In this document: positions 5,046 to 7,001 of the stretch, in pieces
Layout: the number at the start of each line of letters is the position of its first letter
How positions within the stretch are numbered: position 1 is the stretch's first letter
DNA from: Nitrososphaera sp. UBA217
GTDB taxonomy: Archaea; Thermoproteota; Nitrososphaeria; Nitrososphaerales; Nitrososphaeraceae
Direction of reading: 5' to 3'
DNA length: 7,001 nucleotides
Assembly: GCA_002501845.1 (NCBI GenBank)
Contig: DAOL01000022.1
Span: 2,063 to 9,063, forward strand
The notes under the pieces: generated by a model
Seen by the model: the letters and a program-made list of their open reading frames with translations, nothing else
Databases searched by the model: none
Told to the model about the DNA's origin: nothing
Position numbers and translations under genes: made by a program

Positions 5046-5333
5046 ATGAAGATAAGCGAGCTGAAGGCTGGAATGCGCAACGTAAGTATTGTGGCCAAGG
5101 TAGACAGCGTGGGTGAGCCCCGCACCGTCAACTTGAGGGCAGGGGGTACTAATACAGTCGCTGACGCCACAGTATCCGACGAAACAGGAAGCATCAAACT
5201 GTCACTATGGGGCGACGACATCAGCAAGGTACAGGCAGGCGATAGGCTCTCGATAGAGAACGGCTACATTAACACATTCAAGGGCGAAAACAGCATTAGT
5301 ATAGGCAAGTTCGGCAAGATGACAAAGCTCTAG
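5046..5333 (+). CDS. single-OB-fold single-stranded DNA-binding protein (Sulfolobus SSB / SOSS-B type)
   Basis: The 95-residue product is a single OB fold that closely follows Sulfolobus SSB. After ELKAGMRNVSIVAKV come ADATVSDETGSIKLSLWG (39-56), AGDRLSIENGYINTFKG (64-80) and a last strand at 82-94. Aromatic residues that stack on DNA bases in the Sulfolobus protein are matched: W55 is kept, Y74 replaces a Trp and F78 a Phe. It should coat single-stranded DNA during replication and repair. It is shorter than the Sulfolobus protein (about 148 residues) because the flexible acidic C-terminal tail used for partner contacts is missing. The ATG at 5046 has a well-placed TATA box. The stop codon lies in a CTAG shared with the convergent PAC2 gene. 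A nucleic-acid-binding OB protein with another job is the alternative. Confidence 0.85.
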   Translation: MKISELKAGMRNVSIVAKVDSVGEPRTVNLRAGGTNTVADATVSDETGSIKLSLWGDDISKVQAGDRLSIENGYINTFKGENSISIGKFGKMTKL

Positions 5334-6115
5334 CTAATGTAGCCAGTGTCCCGCGGCTTTTGCAGTGGTTGGCCTTCAAGCGGTTTGCCGCCTTTGCCTG
5401 CAAGCATCTGCTGTTCTATAGTATGAATCAACGTTTCAGTGTCTTTTGCGCGTTTTTCCAGATTCGTCATGTCTACCTTTATCCCTATTATCCCAAGCAG
5501 GGTCTCGAGCACGGCCTTTGATGCCTTGGCGTCAACCACATAGCCTGACGTCTCTCCGAGCAGGCAAATACCTTTCATGTTGCGTAGCTTTGCTATTCCG
5601 ATTACAAGCCCGTTCATGCCCGTGATGCTCCCGCTATCCATCATCGAGATGTTGTGGGACACAAATTCCTTGACGGTTTCAGTGTCGGTGGCTGTCCCAA
5701 AGACCTTGGGTTTCTCGACGAAGACTCCTGTGATATATGCCGCTAATGTAAAGACCTGATGCGTGCCAAACTGTTCCGCTATGCCAAGCACTTCTTCTGC
5801 AAGCGCGTATTCAGAGTCGGGGTTTGCCGGCTGCGAGTCACCAGTCAGCAAGAGCAGGTCTACGCCGGCGCTCTGCCACCAGAAAATGCTGTTTTTCATT
5901 AGATCTGCAGTGCCGTCGTTCTTTATCATGACCTGTGGCGGAAACGAGCCAGAGTAAATGTCGACAAGATGTTTCGCAGGCAGTTCGTCTATCAAGTGGT
6001 CGACTGCCAACTTGCCGACGTAGCCGCTGCCGGGGAAACCGCAAACAAGATGGGGCGACTTTAGCTTGGGTCGGTCGGTTGAAGAATAAACAAACTTGAT
6101 ATCGCGCCCGGACAT
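5330..6115 (-). CDS. PAC2-family protein (proteasome assembly chaperone homologue)
   Basis: From the ATG at 6115 the product has 261 residues and matches the archaeal PAC2 family. Marks are PHLVCGFPGSGYVGKLAVDHL (21-41, with the glycine-rich GFPGSGYVGK), TGDSQP (91-96), THQVFTLAAYITG (118-130) and GMNGLVIGIAKL (166-177). A C-terminal helix (about 214-238) follows, then a Gly/Pro-rich end. Eukaryotic PAC1/PAC2 and archaeal Pba proteins help assemble the 20S proteasome alpha ring; the role here is inferred. The end GYIS has Tyr third from last, so it is not a strict HbYX motif. The frame is open to another ATG at 6205, adding 30 residues with HHCHGHGK. I prefer 6115 because those added codons are poor in third-position G/C (9 of 30, against 18 of the next 30). 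The stop overlaps the SSB stop. Confidence 0.87.
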   Translation of the reverse strand: MSGRDIKFVYSSTDRPKLKSPHLVCGFPGSGYVGKLAVDHLIDELPAKHLVDIYSGSFPPQVMIKNDGTADLMKNSIFWWQSAGVDLLLLTGDSQPANPDSEYALAEEVLGIAEQFGTHQVFTLAAYITGVFVEKPKVFGTATDTETVKEFVSHNISMMDSGSITGMNGLVIGIAKLRNMKGICLLGETSGYVVDAKASKAVLETLLGIIGIKVDMTNLEKRAKDTETLIHTIEQQMLAGKGGKPLEGQPLQKPRDTGYIS

Positions 6116-6139
6116 GGAGCTTGAGAGCTCGTTTATTCG

Positions 6140-6147
6140 CTTTAAAG
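6140..6147 (-). promoter_or_regulatory. putative TATA box for the PAC2 gene, short form
   Basis: The minus strand reads CTTTAAAG about 28 nt before the ATG at 6115. This suits a leaderless transcript of the 261-residue form. Confidence 0.35.
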
Positions 6148-6224
6148 CTTTTCCATGTCCATGACAATGATGAGGTGATGTACGCGTTTGTATTTTAGCG
6201 GCCATTGAATCCCCAATTCGGGTG

Positions 6225-6236
6225 AATAATATTAAG
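6225..6236 (-). promoter_or_regulatory. putative TATA box for the PAC2 gene, long form
   Basis: CTTAATATTATT on the minus strand is centred 26 nt before the ATG at 6205, the ideal spacing for a leaderless 291-residue form. It could equally give a 90-nt leader for the start at 6115. Confidence 0.35.
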
Positions 6237-6270
6237 GATGCCAGAAATAGAACAAACTTTAAGCTCAGAG

Positions 6271-6278
6271 AAATATTT
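6271..6278 (+). promoter_or_regulatory. putative TATA box for the membrane-protein gene
   Basis: AAATATTT predicts transcription starting near 6301 and a leader of about 24 nt before the GTG at 6325. An inverted repeat overlaps the segment between box and predicted start. Confidence 0.3.
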
Positions 6279-6297
6279 CATAGTATTCTAACTATGA
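6278..6297. repeat. inverted repeat TCATAGT-N6-ACTATGA in the promoter of the membrane-protein gene
   Basis: Perfect 7-bp arms at 6278-6284 and 6291-6297 flank a 6-bp spacer. The 20-bp dyad lies between the TATA-like box and the predicted transcription start, where a bound dimeric regulator would block transcription. A winged-helix operator is a reasonable guess; an RNA hairpin is less likely if transcription starts near 6301. Confidence 0.4.
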
Positions 6298-6324
6298 GAG
6301 AATTAATAAGAAAGTGAGAGAAAA

Positions 6325-6948
6325 GTGAATCCTACTTTGCTAGAACAGAAAAAGAATAAGCGGGTCGGGAAGGACAAGATTGCTGTTCTAGCGTTATGGT
6401 TTGTAGTCCTAATTGCTGTGCGGGTCCTACTAGGTTTTGTACTGCATAATGTGTGGATCGGGACATTGGGCGCGGTGACCATCACTTTTGCAATATTCTA
6501 CATTACACTGAGATACACGACGCTGCAAAAGTACCGACAGCTGATAAATTCATCCCTAAACTACTGGTACCGGAAAAAATTCTTTTACATCAGTGGGATA
6601 GTGAGCCTTGTCATCTTAGGAGGAATACTCGGTTTTATCGAGTACGGCTACGCCAACTATGCAGACAGGCTAATAACCGTCGACTTTACGCAACAGCAAG
6701 TCGAGGAATCGTTTGGATCATTAACTGCAAACCAGCAGATGCAGGCAAACATGGTAGAGAACCTTCGGAAATATTCGCCGGTCGAGATAATCGCGATAAC
6801 GCTGGCAAGCGCAGACAAGACACTCGATGGGTATTATTCTATAGCGGTAAGCTACATGATTGCAGAGGACTTTGAAATAATGATCTTTATGATGCTTTTC
6901 CGGACAAGAAGAGAAATATTCACTGCACGGCCCCCAAATGTTGCCTAG
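6325..6948 (+). CDS. multi-pass membrane protein of unknown function
   Basis: I do not recognise a family in this 207-residue protein. The N-terminus is strongly basic (KKNKRVGKDK, 9-18), which favours a cytoplasmic start. Hydrophobic segments follow at about 19-40, 44-63 and 86-108; a fourth at about 172-192 is interrupted by Glu-Asp and may be amphipathic. Residues 109-165 form a polar loop rich in Gln, Asn and Glu (TQQQVEESF; ANQQMQANMVENLRKY), probably outside the cell. The C-terminus (RTRREIFTARPPNVA) is basic, so four spans with both ends inside is the simplest topology. The start is GTG at 6325: TAA at 6307-6309 closes the frame and no ATG intervenes. No clear ribosome-binding site was seen. 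It is divergent from the PAC2 gene. Confidence 0.75.
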   Translation: MNPTLLEQKKNKRVGKDKIAVLALWFVVLIAVRVLLGFVLHNVWIGTLGAVTITFAIFYITLRYTTLQKYRQLINSSLNYWYRKKFFYISGIVSLVILGGILGFIEYGYANYADRLITVDFTQQQVEESFGSLTANQQMQANMVENLRKYSPVEIIAITLASADKTLDGYYSIAVSYMIAEDFEIMIFMMLFRTRREIFTARPPNVA

Positions 6949-7001
6949 AATTCATGTACCGTTGAGAGATTGCGTGTAATCATTCTGAATTCCCCGCCAG
7001 C
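6945..7001 (-). CDS. possible C-terminal end of a convergent gene, cut by the right edge
   Basis: One minus-strand frame is open from the right edge for 18 codons, ending EFRMITRNLSTVHEF before a TAG at 6945-6947. That stop shares a CTAG with the stop of the membrane-protein gene, as in the SSB/PAC2 junction, which is the only reason to favour it. Another minus-strand frame is also open, to a TGA near 6953. The segment is too short to judge. Confidence 0.22.
   Translation of the reverse strand, partial: AGGEFRMITRNLSTVHEF

Noticed and set aside
4829..5227. Minus-strand open frame of 132 codons
   Set aside because: It covers the double-CxxC and SSB genes in antisense; both plus-strand frames have clear motifs and promoters, this one has none.
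6167..6181. C-box-like ATGATGA suggesting a C/D-box guide RNA
   Set aside because: No CTGA D box follows at a suitable distance, so a guide RNA cannot be supported.
1..7001. CRISPR array, riboswitch, insertion sequence or defence system
   Set aside because: No regularly spaced repeats, transposase or nuclease-like proteins, or long structured leaders were found anywhere in the window.

Overview
The window looks like a piece of an ammonia-oxidising thaumarchaeon (Nitrososphaerota), most probably a moderate-GC soil-type Nitrososphaera relative. This is inferred from gene content: a CdvA-type cell-division protein, an ArnR1-like winged-helix protein, a Sulfolobus-type single-OB-fold SSB, a PAC2 proteasome-chaperone homologue, a tRNA with a bulge-helix-bulge intron and no encoded CCA, and AT-rich TATA-like boxes about 26 nt ahead of many start codons (the pattern of leaderless archaeal mRNAs). 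No mobile element, CRISPR array, integrase or other sign of an accessory island was seen.

Layout. 1-198 (-) is the N-terminal end of a ThyX-like protein, running off the left edge. It is divergent from 320-1111 (+), a CdvA-like protein. That gene converges on 1172-1432 (-), a small winged-helix regulator, across a 60-bp gap with a hairpin. A divergent promoter region (1433-1576) leads to 1577-3517 (+), AMP-forming acetyl-CoA synthetase. Its stop codon overlaps that of the convergent 3514-3972 (-), an FMN/F420-binding split-barrel protein that follows a membrane-anchored DUF192 protein, 3998-4489 (-). Next come an intron-containing tRNA-Leu(CAA), 4632-4773 (-), a 46-residue double-CxxC protein, 4872-5012 (+), and the SSB, 5046-5333 (+). 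The SSB stop overlaps that of the PAC2 protein, 5330-6115 (-), whose frame stays open to an ATG at 6205. Last is an unrecognised multi-pass membrane protein, 6325-6948 (+).

The genes are mostly housekeeping: nucleotide synthesis, cell division, acetate activation, tRNA, DNA protection and proteasome assembly. They do not form one pathway. Most look separately transcribed, apart from the possible DUF192/split-barrel pair. Four genes appear to start with TTG or GTG. No gene-free stretch exceeds 300 bp; the longest (6116-6324) holds divergent promoter signals and an inverted repeat.

I do not see a convincing new multi-gene system. The observations most worth a second look are local: a tRNA intron that can form a perfect competing hairpin over its own 3' splice site, convergent genes joined by 4-bp stop-codon overlaps, a tiny zinc-knuckle gene beside the SSB, and an inverted repeat at the promoter of the membrane-protein gene.
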